Assembly (NCBI GenBank): GCA_000727475.1
Contig: KL647302.1
Location: forward strand, 1,435,234-1,499,233
DNA: 64,000 bases
Direction: 5' to 3'
Origin: Sarcocystis neurona
Lineage: Eukaryota > Apicomplexa > Conoidasida > Eucoccidiorida > Sarcocystidae
A program made the translations under genes and the position numbers. Shown here in pieces: positions 48,332 to 59,846 of this stretch (its first letter is position 1; each line of letters starts with the position of its first letter). The notes under the pieces are model-generated. The model did not search any database. It was given only the letters and a program-made list of their open reading frames with translations, and was not told the origin of the DNA.

Positions 48332-49486
48332 TTACGCAGGCTTATCCCCGTTAGAGCACATACTGAGCCTCCCGGTGAAGAACCCTGCGTAGTACCACGA
48401 CAGTAACAGTTCGAGAAAGGCCTCTTCCCCTCTTTCACGCTGCGGGAGCTTCTTCAAGGCCCCAAGAACTGCAGCGGTCAATTTTCGCGCCTCCGGACGT
48501 TCTGCAGTGCCGTTACATGGCCCCTCCTCTGCCAGTTCGTCCTCGTTTTGGAAATTTTTTATCACCGCGTAACGCGCCTTGGTTTCATCAGCTTCTACGA
48601 GGCACGCAAGCTGTGCTCTCACGTGGATGTCGTTTTCCTGCGTTTCTTTCCTACGTTCCGCTGAGGATTTCCGAGGTTGGACTACCCTAAGCAAGTCGAA
48701 CACCTCCCTGCCGTTTGTGTAGTCACTGTCTTCCGTATGCACAGCTTCTTCGCTGCTCTGAGCAGTCACCTGGCTGTCAATTAGCTCACCGCTGATATGC
48801 GTGGTATCTGTGTGGTTACAGTACATTTCACCATCGTGTCTCTTTCCCGTCGTGACACCATGACTTAAGGACACTTCTCCGACAACGTGGGCTGTTTTAT
48901 TCACCCCCTTCCCACGTTTAGCACGGAGGTTCCATAAATGCACAGCTTCGGGTGAAATGCGTTTGAGAGCGGAGGATACCGGTACAGCAGGCGGCAGCAG
49001 AAGATCTTCACAAAAAGGTTCCTTATCGTCACCGTGCACTTCTTCTGTGTCAGGCCTGTTGGTGCTGCTGCTATTGTTGCAGGTGCTGTTGGTGCTCGCA
49101 TAGGCAGCACTGCGGCCCTGCAGAGTTTCTCTTTCCCGTCCACAAACAGTGCAGCCAGTTTCCGGCGGCGAGGAGTTCTCAGTGGCGTGTTGTACTCCGC
49201 TCTGCGTCTGCGACGTATTTTGAGCGAGTAGGCACGCCCTGCAGCAGGCAGACTTCTCTTCGATCGTGTCGCTGCGCCCGCAGGAGCGGCAGCTGAACGT
49301 GAAACTCCATTGCGTTGCAGCAGCAGTTGAGGTAGCAGGAATGGTTTTGTCCGCACACGCCAAATCATGCTGCAGTCGCCGCTGCTGACCATCTTCGGCT
49401 TCTAGAAATGGCTTGACGGTACACTCTATTGAACTATCTTCGTGTGCAGAAGTCGGCTGCGACAAACGATTTCCAGGTGCGTGTGA
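48332..49486 (-). CDS. SMN: Terminal exon of an SMN-like YG-box protein gene
   Basis: A minus frame ends at TAA (48332) with LLLSWYYAGFFTGRL about 11 residues before the stop. It matches the C-terminal YG box of SMN (Trp-Tyr-x-x-Gly-aromatic-x-Thr-Gly), the helix that oligomerises SMN during snRNP assembly. The final Gly-zipper part is weaker, with Arg-Leu-Ser-Met replacing Tyr-x-x-Gly. The exon start is set at 49486 after a strong acceptor (TTTCTTTTTCTACGTCCCATCTGCAG region), entering in phase 0; this gives 384 residues. No ATG precedes it in frame, so at least one upstream exon exists. This exon has no recognisable Tudor domain; instead it has paired cysteines (CRSC, CCRAC, CTVC) and long acidic/polar stretches. 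A charged helix, LGALKKLPQRERGEEAFLEL, leads into the YG box. If the Tudor domain exists it must lie upstream. Confidence is good for the motif and moderate for orthology. Confidence 0.6.
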   Translation of the reverse strand, partial: SHAPGNRLSQPTSAHEDSSIECTVKPFLEAEDGQQRRLQHDLACADKTIPATSTAAATQWSFTFSCRSCGRSDTIEEKSACCRACLLAQNTSQTQSGVQHATENSSPPETGCTVCGRERETLQGRSAAYASTNSTCNNSSSTNRPDTEEVHGDDKEPFCEDLLLPPAVPVSSALKRISPEAVHLWNLRAKRGKGVNKTAHVVGEVSLSHGVTTGKRHDGEMYCNHTDTTHISGELIDSQVTAQSSEEAVHTEDSDYTNGREVFDLLRVVQPRKSSAERRKETQENDIHVRAQLACLVEADETKARYAVIKNFQNEDELAEEGPCNGTAERPEARKLTAAVLGALKKLPQRERGEEAFLELLLSWYYAGFFTGRLSMCSNGDKPA

Positions 49487-49829
49487 CTGCAGATGGGACG
49501 TAGAAAAAGAAAGATGAGTGCAAGTGTCTTCTGGACACACTGGGCCCGGTTGTTGTCCAGGTGAGGCGACGGTGTCACTAGTGACCCGGGCTTTTCCTCT
49601 TTTCTGGCATTCGCAACAAACACGGAAGCGGCAACGGAACAGACGCTTTTGTACTAGAACGCACCAAAATTCACAGTCAAACGTAGCAGCTAGCCGCCAT
49701 CGCAAGATATATTTCCGAAGCTTACGAAGCGGCGCGGTGAATTCTGGCGCAAGACCGCACCGCGATAGCCCAGCGCATAATAACCGCGCAAGCGTCACAG
49801 AAAACGCGTCAAAGGCAGAGGAAAAAGAA

Positions 49830-52470
49830 TAAGAATGAGAAGCATTCTGACATGCTGTGGCGCTCCACTCGCTGAGGAAATCAGTCCTATATCCGATGAA
49901 AACGACACGGCTACGAATAAAAATGTGCTACATACTTGTGTACGGATGTTTTGACATACGCGTGTACACAAGACGGTGCCGGTGCGTGTTCTGCACAACA
50001 TCCTAAAATCGGTGAAGAGTCGCGCCGGCGCACGACTGCACGGAGAACGAAATGTACGCAAACGTGTGCGAAAACACACATTAACGAGCACACATGTGTA
50101 CACATGCACATACTTGTATGCGCGTCAGCCCGGGCGGACGCACACGCGGAAGTATACATATATATATACATACACTCAAATGTGTCGACGTGCACGTCCA
50201 CATATATAGATATATATATATATATGTATACGCGCAGGCGGAGGTGGACTGAAGAAACGACATGATTGATATGTGTGCACATAGGTGTCTGCTCACGCAT
50301 ATATACATGAATATATATACATATATATATATATATATTAAGGTACATACACGCATACACATGTATGTATATACATATATATGTATATACACACACGTGT
50401 GTACAGATCATATGTGTGAATATACAGCGATACGTCCATGTGTATATACCATCAGAAAATGTGTATGTGTTGACGCAAGTACATGTCTGTATGGGGTATC
50501 CTCGTGCGTGCCATTTCGGTAGGAAAAAAAGACGGTGGAACGCTATCTCGCCTTTTCTGTTGGACGTACCACGTTACCTCATCGACGCTGATGCAGGAGA
50601 AATCAGACACGTGGAATTCGCGCTCCTAAATTATTCGTGCCGGTGAATCTCTACTTGCGTTTCGACAAACGTAACTACTTTATAGTCGCAGAAAGGATCG
50701 TTCGGCGGTGCTCTGGGAGATCGGTGCTGCGGTGCCTCTGCTGTTTCCCAACTCGTACGTGTCGCGACAATCCACAGTCATATCTACGTACGCCTGGAGG
50801 CCTGCCAGAGCAAAAGAAGTACAAATGTACTTACAGATGCAGGACACCGACTAGCACCCGCCTTTACATGGCTGGGCTAGTGCGAGGAAGTGTTCAAGTC
50901 AATCGGCGAAGATGAAGAGAGGAACAGACGTAAGCACGCGGAGGCACCAAGGTGCGTTGGTAATCTCGCATACACACGTGGTGCGCGTGGTGGAACTCTC
51001 AAAGCCATACAGCTGTACACGCAGCACATTAGAAAGCCCATATCGTGAGGTATATCTGAATCAACACGTAATCTCTTCAATAATGGGACCAAGAAGACTC
51101 TCACCTTTTTCCCTGTTTTCTCCCTCTTGGCACGTTCGTCCTTCCAGTCGCTCTGCAGAATCGCTTCATAGACCGGGAAGGCGGGAATGACATCTTCGTT
51201 TTCATCCTCTGCATTTGAAGGTCAGAGGAAAGTCAAACAGTGAGGGTACAGAATGTCAGTGTGCAGAGCGGGACATAAAAAAAAGGGACACCCGAGTATC
51301 CGAGTGAGGTGTACAGACAGCGGAGCCACACACAGTAAGGCATGCACACTCCCGGAAGACTTCGGAGTAACTAAATATTTGCTGCTTCACGAAGGTGGAG
51401 GGCCAGAGAAGCAGCCGACTTCGTCCCAGAGTTTAAAACCAGCAGAAACAATCAAAATGAAGTCTGCCTCAGTGCACACAGTTTGCCAGTGGACTTCATA
51501 TATGGAAGTGTGCCATATGCGCCGATATAGCGCGGCCCACAAAACGAAGGTCGAGCTCCCCACTGGAGTGTGCGCACAATAGAGAGGGTGTCACAGTGGG
51601 GTGTAGAACCATCGCACGAATACAGACGAGGACAGCACACCTGTGCCGCACAGCCTGTAGACACCAGACGCAGCTCTGTCACTGACGTGTGTTGACACTA
51701 AAACGTTACAGTACAAACGATGCATGTCGCCTTCTACAGCGGGTGGGCGGCCAGCCAAAAAGTCGGGTGCGCAGACAGGCACTTATTCGCTGCACCACTG
51801 TGTCAGACAGCTGGGAACTGCAAACGGGAAGCTTCGCAACAATCGCAAGAATTGCACAATCGAATTTACGGGGATACTTCAATATGTGGATGAGAAAGAC
51901 AACTAGGTAGCTGAAGAACTTGATGCTGGTAGACAGCTTGCCGCGAAACACGGACGGAGTCACCCCGTGACTTACATGTATACACTTTAGCAGCCCGGTT
52001 TTATACGCCCATTGTTACACACATTCATATTCTCGTTTCGACAACATGAAGTCGTCCAGCCGCTGGCGTATACACCTCGATACACGTATGACCAGCGGAT
52101 CTAGAATGCACACATATTGACAGGCACCGCAGAAAAAACGAGCGGCGTCCAGGGCGTCAAGCGACCTTCACAGGGGTCGTCGGCCCTTGTTGCTTTTCAC
52201 CGCGGAACCCCTCGTCCCCGCTAAGACTCGCGCCCAGACAGCCGTGTGTCTACCCATGAGTAGAGATACGCTACAACAGTACGTTGTAAGCAGTGTGGGT
52301 ATCTTTACGTGGATTTTCTGCACACGCACATACCTCAATTCTCCGGTTTCTGGGCTCGAAGCCGTTGTCCTTGCGCATTGTATACATGTGTGATGGACAG
52401 AGGCATCCGTTTTCACTCTTCACACTTGTGTGCGTCAACAACACATACATGCGTTAAGTTTGTAGCAGAC
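49830..52470. other. Unassigned interval upstream of the SMN-like exon
   Basis: TATA/ACAT microsatellites occupy about 50070-50420. Elsewhere are short frames on both strands, for example plus 51689-51910 and minus 51706-51963 over the same sequence. One or more upstream exons of the SMN-like gene should lie here or further up, but none carries a motif I recognise. Confidence 0.4.
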
Positions 52471-52474
52471 CTAC

Positions 52475-52793
52475 CCGCAGTAGCAACAGCAGCACTCATC
52501 ACCGACTCCTTCTGACTACTCGGAGTCGCAGAGGTCCACACCGGCGCCGGCGCTGCTGTCTCGCCGCCCACGCCTCTGCTGCTTGCACCCGTTGTTGCTT
52601 GCTGCTGTGCCTGCCAGCTCTGCGAGCCGTCCGTAGCAGCGGCCGCTGTTGCCTGGGTGTCCTCTCTTTTGAAATTGCTCTCATCTGCGTGTTCGTACTG
52701 CTCTTCATTTGCAGGTGCTCTGCCCACCTTCAAGGAGCGCCAAAGACGAGACGGCAGCTCGGCCAAAAGCGGCGGAGCAGGCTCGTGTAGCGT
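52475..52793 (-). CDS. Probable exon, minus strand, unrecognised
   Basis: The stretch is bounded by an acceptor-like GTGTCTCAG (exon from 52793, phase 0) and a strong donor GTAGGT (exon end 52475, phase 1). The translation starts TLHEPAPPLLAELPSRLWRS, continues with the charged EEQYEHADESNFKREDTQ and then a Thr/Ala/Ser/Gln-rich tail. A 42-nt candidate exon upstream (53213-53172, RVRSLFKKRHAE) and another ending at 53315 join it in phase 0. The three may belong to the gene whose last exon is the SMN-like one, since strand and order agree, but the phase-1 end here requires another exon before 49486. No family recognised. Confidence 0.4.
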
Positions 52794-53171
52794 CTGAGAC
52801 ACACAACAAACATACGTGCTTGCTTCTCAAAATTCGGGTGAAAACACACGACTACGCACGTAGGAGCATACAGTCCTACATGTGCACGCACACGTCTCCC
52901 CTTACATACAGTACACCACCGCCGTACCTACATATATAAATATATGTGTACATGGGACTAAGGCAACACTCACACTCCCCCACACATATGTGCGTATTTA
53001 CATGTACGTACGTGGGTCCGTAAGTATGGGTAGACTCCAGTCATATGTATGTGTATATACACAGTTCGTTCACACACAGACACATACAAATACCTTCGCC
53101 TTCGTGTATACATTCACGCACGGATCTACATATATACATCTATACGTCCAGGGAGGCATCTCTACGTCCAC

Positions 53172-53213
53172 CTCCGCGTGGCGCTTTTTAAACAAACTTC
53201 GGACCCTCGCGTA
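53172..53213 (-). CDS. Candidate 42-nt micro-exon
   Basis: The acceptor is TATTGTCAG and the donor GCGGAG/GTGGAC. It encodes YARVRSLFKKRHAE in phase 0 on both sides and fits between the candidate exon ending at 53315 (donor GGGCAG/GTGATA) and the exon starting at 52793. The weakness is that short phase-0 fits can arise by chance. Confidence 0.25.
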
Positions 53214-53305
53214 CTGACAATATTCACTTTCACGTAGACACACATCTGCGCCCTTGATAAAGTACAACACTCGCTCGCGTTTATCTCTCCCTACTCTCTA
53301 CGGGC

Positions 53306-53446
53306 ATGTATCACCTGCCCAGAGAAAAACAGGGAGGTAGAAATGTGCAGACACGCATTCCTAGTGACAAATTTTGCTACGTACACAAGCCGCAAAAAGC
53401 AGTAATGCCTGTGCAACACTGGAAGTACGAGTATCTCCACATACAG
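53306..53446 (+). CDS. Alternative plus-strand first exon (competing reading)
   Basis: An ATG at 53306 opens a frame with DKFCYVHKPQKAVMPVQHW and reaches a consensus donor CATACAG/GTAATC near 53447. The opposite strand of the same DNA is also open and has a good donor at 53314. Only one is likely real; I cannot decide from sequence alone. Confidence 0.25.
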
Positions 53447-53519
53447 GTAATCGTTTCTCCATACGTCCACATATTTGCCCAGCCCCCCCCCCCCCGCCGC
53501 ACGCACCGATAAATATATA

Positions 53520-53900
53520 TACGCCCACGTAGGCTTTCATTCGTACTACAATCCCCTTGTTGACACAATCACACATATATACATACATATATGTATATGT
53601 ACATGTACTTATATATATATGTATATGTCCTTATGTATATATATATGCATATGTATATGTACTTATATATATACATATATATATAGCATACTCCCTCCAC
53701 GTATATCCTCAAGTTTACAAATATATATATATATATACATATATATGTATATATATGTGCATATACATACCCATATATACATATATGTAGACATCAACAT
53801 GTGTATATATGTACACGTATATCTACACATATATATCGATCCACTTACGTGGGGACACACACATATAGACGTACGTACGTAAAAGTACGTATACATTCAG
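53520..53900. repeat. TATA/ACATATG microsatellite
   Basis: Alternating TA and ACATATATG runs with no coding signal. It is one of the few remaining microsatellite blocks in the repeat-poor half of the window. Confidence 0.85.
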
Positions 53901-54265
53901 CATTGTGTCGGACACGTAGGTATCTCATACATACGTGCGCTCACGCAGACGTACACACACAAACAAACGAACATTGAAGGAAATGAACGTTGGCGCACAA
54001 ATCATTAGATCTGGCTTCCTCTCTCCACCGCTGATTACGAACTGAGGTGCAGACAATTTCGCAGAACACACACGCGTCTGACTTGTAGATGGGCGGCTCA
54101 CGCACGTATATGTGTAAGCACCGTACGAAGTTGTACTACGAATACATACACATATATATATATATGTGTATACGCAGTGGATCGCATGAATGTACACACA
54201 TGGGTATATACAAATCGGCGCATATTAGAGAGGTACGTGGAGGTTTTTCAGAAGCGAGACGGTGG

Positions 54266-55000
54266 TTATTTCGAAAAAGAAGGCGAAAAAATTGAACTCA
54301 CATGGTGGGTGCGTAGCAGCTGCTTGAAGGCTGCGAGAAGCGCGTCAGTGTTGTTGCGGGAGGCAACCGCATGCAGACACCAGGTCGCAGCAGCCGTTGT
54401 CACCAGTGAAGTCGCTCCATCGTCGTTTTCCTCTTCTCCGTCTCCTTCTTCCTCCAAAGGCAGACTGCGGTCCCGCCTTGCCGGCAGGTCAGAGGAAGTA
54501 GGTTCGTGCGCGCGATGGGTGACCGTCATTGTACCAGCAGCTGCAGATCCGGCCGATACGTCAGAAGCAGCGGAATTGCGGCAGAACGGTGCAGGCGTGG
54601 TAGAGGTAGTAATAACCGGGAGGTGAATTGCGTTGCTAGTCGAAGGAGTCATAATAAATGTTGTACGAGTTGTCGTGGTCGTAGCAGTGGAAGCGGTAGT
54701 CTCCTCGGGAGGAGGCGAAGCGTACAAGACTCTGATGGAGTGGATCAACCGTAGAAGTGGCACCGATATTGACAATATTAGTAGTGGTGTTGAACTGAGT
54801 GTTCACCACCACCGGGGTCGTCAGTAGCCCTGGTGGTTACGGTACGAAGGACGGTAGAAGGACGGCTACCACACGAGGGAAGTAGACCAACAGTGCTCCT
54901 GGGGGCACCAACTGCACAAATGGAGGTGGTTATAGTCACCGTAGCCTAATTCGAGCTACGACCACGGGAGCTGTAGTCGGGAGTGCAGTTTTAGTAGTCG
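54266..55000 (-). pseudogene. Thr-rich open region with frame breaks
   Basis: Three minus-strand pieces in different frames are Thr/Val/Pro/Ser-rich: TTKTALPTTAPVVVAR (about 54990-54945), TVTITTSICAVGAP and TVLRTVTTRATDDP (about 54940-54800), then TTASTATTTTTRTTFIM and VITTSTTPAP (about 54700-54590). The last continues to a TGA near 54266 via a more ordinary segment (TWCLHAVASRNNTDALLAAF). Either short introns or frameshifts separate them. A Thr-rich decayed gene is my best description; a living gene with small introns is the alternative. No family recognised. Confidence 0.3.
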
Positions 55001-58000
55001 TTGAGGTACTGTTGATCAACGAGGTGGCGACGGTATGGAAACGGAAGAACCCGAGGCAATTCTAACGGTACCCTGGCGGCGGCTGATTCCGTGCAGCTGC
55101 ATAGTCGTTCTTCAAGAAATCAGATGGATAAATGAATTTGTTTACCTTTCCGCCCTTTAAGAGCAATGTGGAGAAATCCTGACATATAGACAGCAACGAC
55201 GTAGAGAGTCTTCGAACCGCGTCACTACATATACACTGCGCAGAGTACGTTTATTCTTGGCTTGTCTCACGATGGAATAACTTACCGCGTGTAGCTGCTT
55301 CTAGATAACGGAGAAGCCCTCTATTCGTCTTTGGTAGTAGTTCGCATTTTCTTAAGTTGTTCAGGTGTGCCGTACCAGACCGCGACTTTGTGTTAACGGT
55401 GTTTCGCCCATCCACAGCCGCAGAGTGTCCTTATACGACTTTTCGCGAACAGAGTGAGCTGATCCACTCATCGCTCCAGGATTTGTCTGAGGCAGGCGAG
55501 CCTACCCTCTTTCTTGATGCTCCTTTGTATACGTAGAGTGCAGCTGAGAGACGCTGAGCCGTTTCGACACAGCGCTTCACCCTATTATTGTTACAAATAT
55601 CCCGTGATTCGCAGCAGAGTTCAAGACCGGTTCTGGTGTAAGATACACTGTCTACGTCTACATTTTCTCATGGATAATGCTGTTGCGAGCAATCAGACGT
55701 CCGCAGATGAATTGACAATACATACGAACATGTGTTGGCGCACGCATGCATGCGTTGAGCGGTCGGGATCAATGGATCCACGAAGAAAGGACTTGCGAAA
55801 GATGTCTTTCACGCGGAAATCTTTAGATATATGACGAATATAAGTTGGGGGGTGTCCGCTAAGATTGTGGTCGCACCGTGTAATACGTAGCGCATGCAAC
55901 GGCGAACGCAACACGCATTAAAAGCGCAGAACCAGGTGCGCGCACTGACTAATTTGCTTCGACTCGAGAGCAAAGACGAGAAGTTGTGACTAGACTTAAC
56001 CTCCGGTGCAATCTGACGTATATATACTCGTTGGTGGCCAATATAAATATAGACGCGCGTCTATGTGGTTACACGCGCTCGCAGTGTTGCGTCGGTGGCC
56101 CTGAAGCGGAGCCGAGACTTCGGCGTAGACCAACCTGGCCTCGTTCGAGGCTGCACCGAAGAACCATACGTATGATTTGTATTACCCAGGAGTCATCAAC
56201 ATATGTTCTGGGTGTACAGTGACACATTACTGGAAACGGCGACCACTGAATTTACCCCAAGTTCACGCATATCTCAAACTGAACACCCATACGCAGATCG
56301 GGTGTGTGTAGTGAAACATCTCCCGCCCTCCTCACATGTACACACAAGCGCCCCGAAGACAAAATTACCAATTACCTGACAGCTGTATGTAGACGTGAAA
56401 TGCGGGGAGCAGGCGAACAGTGGCGCATGGGGGACCACAGCCAGCAGTGTGAACTGACTGAAAGCGATTCCAAAGGGGCCCTCGAGCGGGACTTGCGGGT
56501 CACCAGGCGGCGCAAGAGTGGTGGTGTCTATTAAACCCCTACTGTGAGGTTAACGATCCCCTACGAAAGGGCAGTTAGACTTCCCTCCGTCCTCTGTTGT
56601 GTCCTAAAATGTCAGCGCTTCGCTTTCAGTGTCTGATTCCTGCGTAACGTGACTGTTAGTGGTGCGCTGTCCAACGTGCTCTGCCGTCTGCGGTGTCACA
56701 GATCTGCGCGCATTCACAACTACGGCGCCGGGTGGAAAACTGGTCTGACAAAGAGACACCCACTGCACGGAAATCCACCCTTAAAAGAAATTTCCCGCGC
56801 TAACCGCGTTCATGATCCTACGATCAGTGTTTTACTTTGTAGTTTGTCGCGATACTTCATGGTTGCCTTTCCTCTGACGGTCACCGCGGTGGCGATGTGC
56901 AGCGATCGATACCGGCGGCGGCAGCGATGACCTCCAGCAAACGAGAATTAATTACACGGATTTCCTTCCATTACAGCTTCTGTCCTTGAAACTGCTATGG
57001 TTCCACATGAGTTGTTAGTGCTTTTGTCCCAAACTGCCCCTTCCACAAAGTATATCTCAAAGAAGCATCGTCCGTTGTGGTCGCCACGTAGCTCAACGAA
57101 AGGCCGCATAGGACCAGTATTTCTCGATCCTTGGCTCGGCGGCACAGGGCGACGGTGCCGATGCGGCGGCCTCTTTCTGGCCGCCGTTGCAGCCGTGAGG
57201 CGAGGCAAGGTAGAGCAACGCAGGAGGTTCCTTCTGGAAAATTTAGAGCTTATGCGAACTAACTTCGGACTTCTAGGCTGCGTGTTTCTATGCCAACGTG
57301 CCTTCGACTTTCGTCGTGCACACGATGAGTTTTCATCACTGCGGCGAATCCGCGTACCTGTTACATCACCCACAGGATAAGACGCTGCAGCGCAAACGTT
57401 TCTTTCTACCAGCATCTCGCGTTACCAAGGTTAGTTGGCATTCCAGTTTGAGAGGCCAGCGTCTGTTGCTAGTCTCCAGGCACGTGCGCTCGGGGAAAGC
57501 GCGTTACCTACGGTGTGGTCACCTATGAAAATGGACGAACAGCACAGTTGTTCAAGCAGTGAAGCGGCCCGTGCGACCCCGACGCAGAACCACAGATGCA
57601 GATGCAAAACGAGTTAGCTCCGTATCACCTCACGCTTGCACGTATCACCCGGGTTCTGAGAGTGGCCGGTGACTGGGGTTCGTCGGTAAACCCAGCGCGT
57701 CGCTTTAACCTTTTGTGTAAAAAACCAGCTAGCGATGTCACTTCATTTCTGGCTTTCGAGTGTTACTTCTACATCCACAGGGAAAGAGGTATCGACAGTT
57801 TTTCGAGAACTTCCTCTTCGGTATGGGCGGTATGATTGCGAAATTCCACGCAGCAGCAAATAGCTTCCAAAAAGGCGCGAACAGTCGTGCAGTAAAGACA
57901 GCGGCTGCCTTTCTCTGAAAGTGGTCCGGGGGGGGTGCGTTAAAGCTGTTTTCGTTCGACGCGTTCCGTGCCTGTGCTACGCCTGTGGAATACGGTGAAC

Positions 58001-58390
58001 GGGCGCCTAAAAATAAACTCATTCACGACGAGGAGGTGATCGGACACCCGCGAAGGTTCAACGGGCTTCGAGTTCTGCTGGGATAGCAGATTTACCGGAA
58101 TAGATTTTTGTACTCTGGCTCTTCGACAAAGAGCAGGTGGTGGTTTGTAGTCTGGTAGTCGGAGCAGCGGGAGGAAATTCAGAGTCTACACTGAAAGAGG
58201 AGTCTCTCGCAATGTGTTTTCTTCATATTCGTCATCTGATATAGGATCTTGTGAGTTTGCTGTAATCTGCGATACGTGCACCGTACTAAGGCAGTCACTT
58301 GGGTCCCTGACAGCGTTCAGCGCCGACGTACGCCGAGACGCTCGTCTCTCATAGCTGCAATTCTCATTTCTACGGGAAGATCTTGACAAG
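55000..58390. other. Repeat-poor interval with only unrecognised short frames
   Basis: Open frames at 55517-55834 (plus), 56948-57415 (minus, ATG at 57415, 155 codons, including FVELRGDHNGRCFFEIYFVE) and 56997-57380 (plus, over the same DNA) are unremarkable in length for unique DNA of this composition. The minus frame at 56948-57415 is the best candidate, but I cannot support a function or choose strands. Confidence 0.3.
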
Positions 58391-59846
58391 ATGGAGGAAG
58401 TCTTTTCAGTGTACACTAAGGGTGCAGGTGAGATGGACGGGCGCACATTCGTGAAGTTGCTGCAGGACACGAAGGTGCTGGACAAATCCTTCACCCGGGC
58501 AGATGCCGACATCATTTTTGCCAAAGTGAAAGACAAAGGGGCGAAGAAAATTTCCTACGACGCCTTCGACGAGGCCGTGAAGCTTATTGCAGAGAAGAAA
58601 AAGACGTCGCGGGAAGCAATAAATGCGCTCCTGAGCACCGGTATGTAGCAGGCTCTTCGAAACATACAACCAGGAAGCGCGATCCTGTGGTGAACTTTGT
58701 TTGTCCCTCAATTCGTGGATGTGCTTTTCACAAGTGTGTACACATGTGGATATCTTGTATAGAGATGACTACGTACGCATGAAAATGATCGAGGTTTGTA
58801 CGTGAAGTCACTACCCGCACCTTCCTGCACACCTGGAGTGCAAAAAGTATACGTGCAAGCGGTGCTTGTCTGGAGAGCGCTTAGGATGTGTATATATATA
58901 TATATACGTACACGTGTATGAATAGTATACATCGCTGCGAACACAAATTACGGATTTGCCTACGCACACAGGAAATCACGCATATCTGTATACACTGCGT
59001 AGGTTGCACCAAATGTGCGCGTCTTCATACGTACACCTATCTAAGCGTGACAACGCTGCAGGTGTCAGTGCCCCTCACTGACACTTCCACTGCAGTGCAT
59101 ATAAAGCATTCTTTCTCCCTCGTGATCGACTTTCGATGTTTTCAGCGAAGCAGAGAGTAATGGCTTCTTTATATCATTCTCTACTTTCGGTACATGCATA
59201 TATACGTGCACAACATTCGTGTTATGTGTCCTGTTCATTATCTGCATTTACGTGCTAACTGTGTTTGCGCTCCCGCCTCCCCTGTATGCATACAAACACC
59301 ACTCTCGCCCCACACTAGAGGAATGCACGGCTTTCGTTTTGTTGTCTGAGCTCTTTTCTCTTTGCGTGCAGACGTGAGGACACACAAACTAATCTGCCGC
59401 ACTATACGCAGGACTTATGTGCATGTGCGTTTACGCACATGTGTATGTATATATACATGCGTACTCGTCTGCTAGCATCCTGCAGTATTCAACAGTCCTG
59501 CTTCGTATATGTTTAAGCGACGAATTTACGTCTCTTGTGTAGACGCAAAGAGAAATATTCACCCCCTGCTATTACACATCATCTACGTTTTCATTGTGTC
59601 TCCGTATCTGTGTCCTCGTTCGCAGGGAAAGAGGGCCCTATATTAACGGGAACGTTACCAGATGCAGTGCGTTTCCACGATGATAAGAGCACCTACACAG
59701 GGGTGCACAAAGCAGGTGGCCCCACTACTGTAGACGCCGGACGGGTGCAGTTTAATGATTTGTCTGAAGTTTGCGATCGATCTGCGTACAACATCCGCGG
59801 TGTCAAGGAGGGCGTCATAGAGAGGAAGACGGGAGACAGCAAGTGA
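58391..59846 (+). CDS. TPPP: p25-alpha / TPPP family protein, two exons
   Basis: Exon 1 is 58391-58640 and exon 2 is 59626-59846, joined in phase 1 through ACCG/GTATGT and TTCGCAG. The product has 156 residues, starting at the ATG at 58391. It is essentially one p25-alpha domain: an EF-hand-like N-terminal half (MEEVFSVYTKGAGEMDGRTF, then DADIIFAKVKDKGAKKISYD) and the C-terminal half KSTYTGVHKAGGPTTVDAGR, followed by YNIRGVKEG, corresponding to the conserved TKFTGSHKxRFD region of animal TPPP. In animals TPPP binds and bundles microtubules, and the family tracks with cilia and flagella. Coccidia have flagellated microgametes, so a role there or in cortical microtubules is plausible but inferred. 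The disordered N-terminal tail of vertebrate TPPP1 is absent. No DCX domain is present, so it is not apicortin. The 985-bp intron has modest TATA content. Confidence 0.92.

Noticed and set aside
58186..58536. Minus-strand frame opposite TPPP exon 1
   Set aside because: Shadow of the well-supported TPPP exon on the plus strand.
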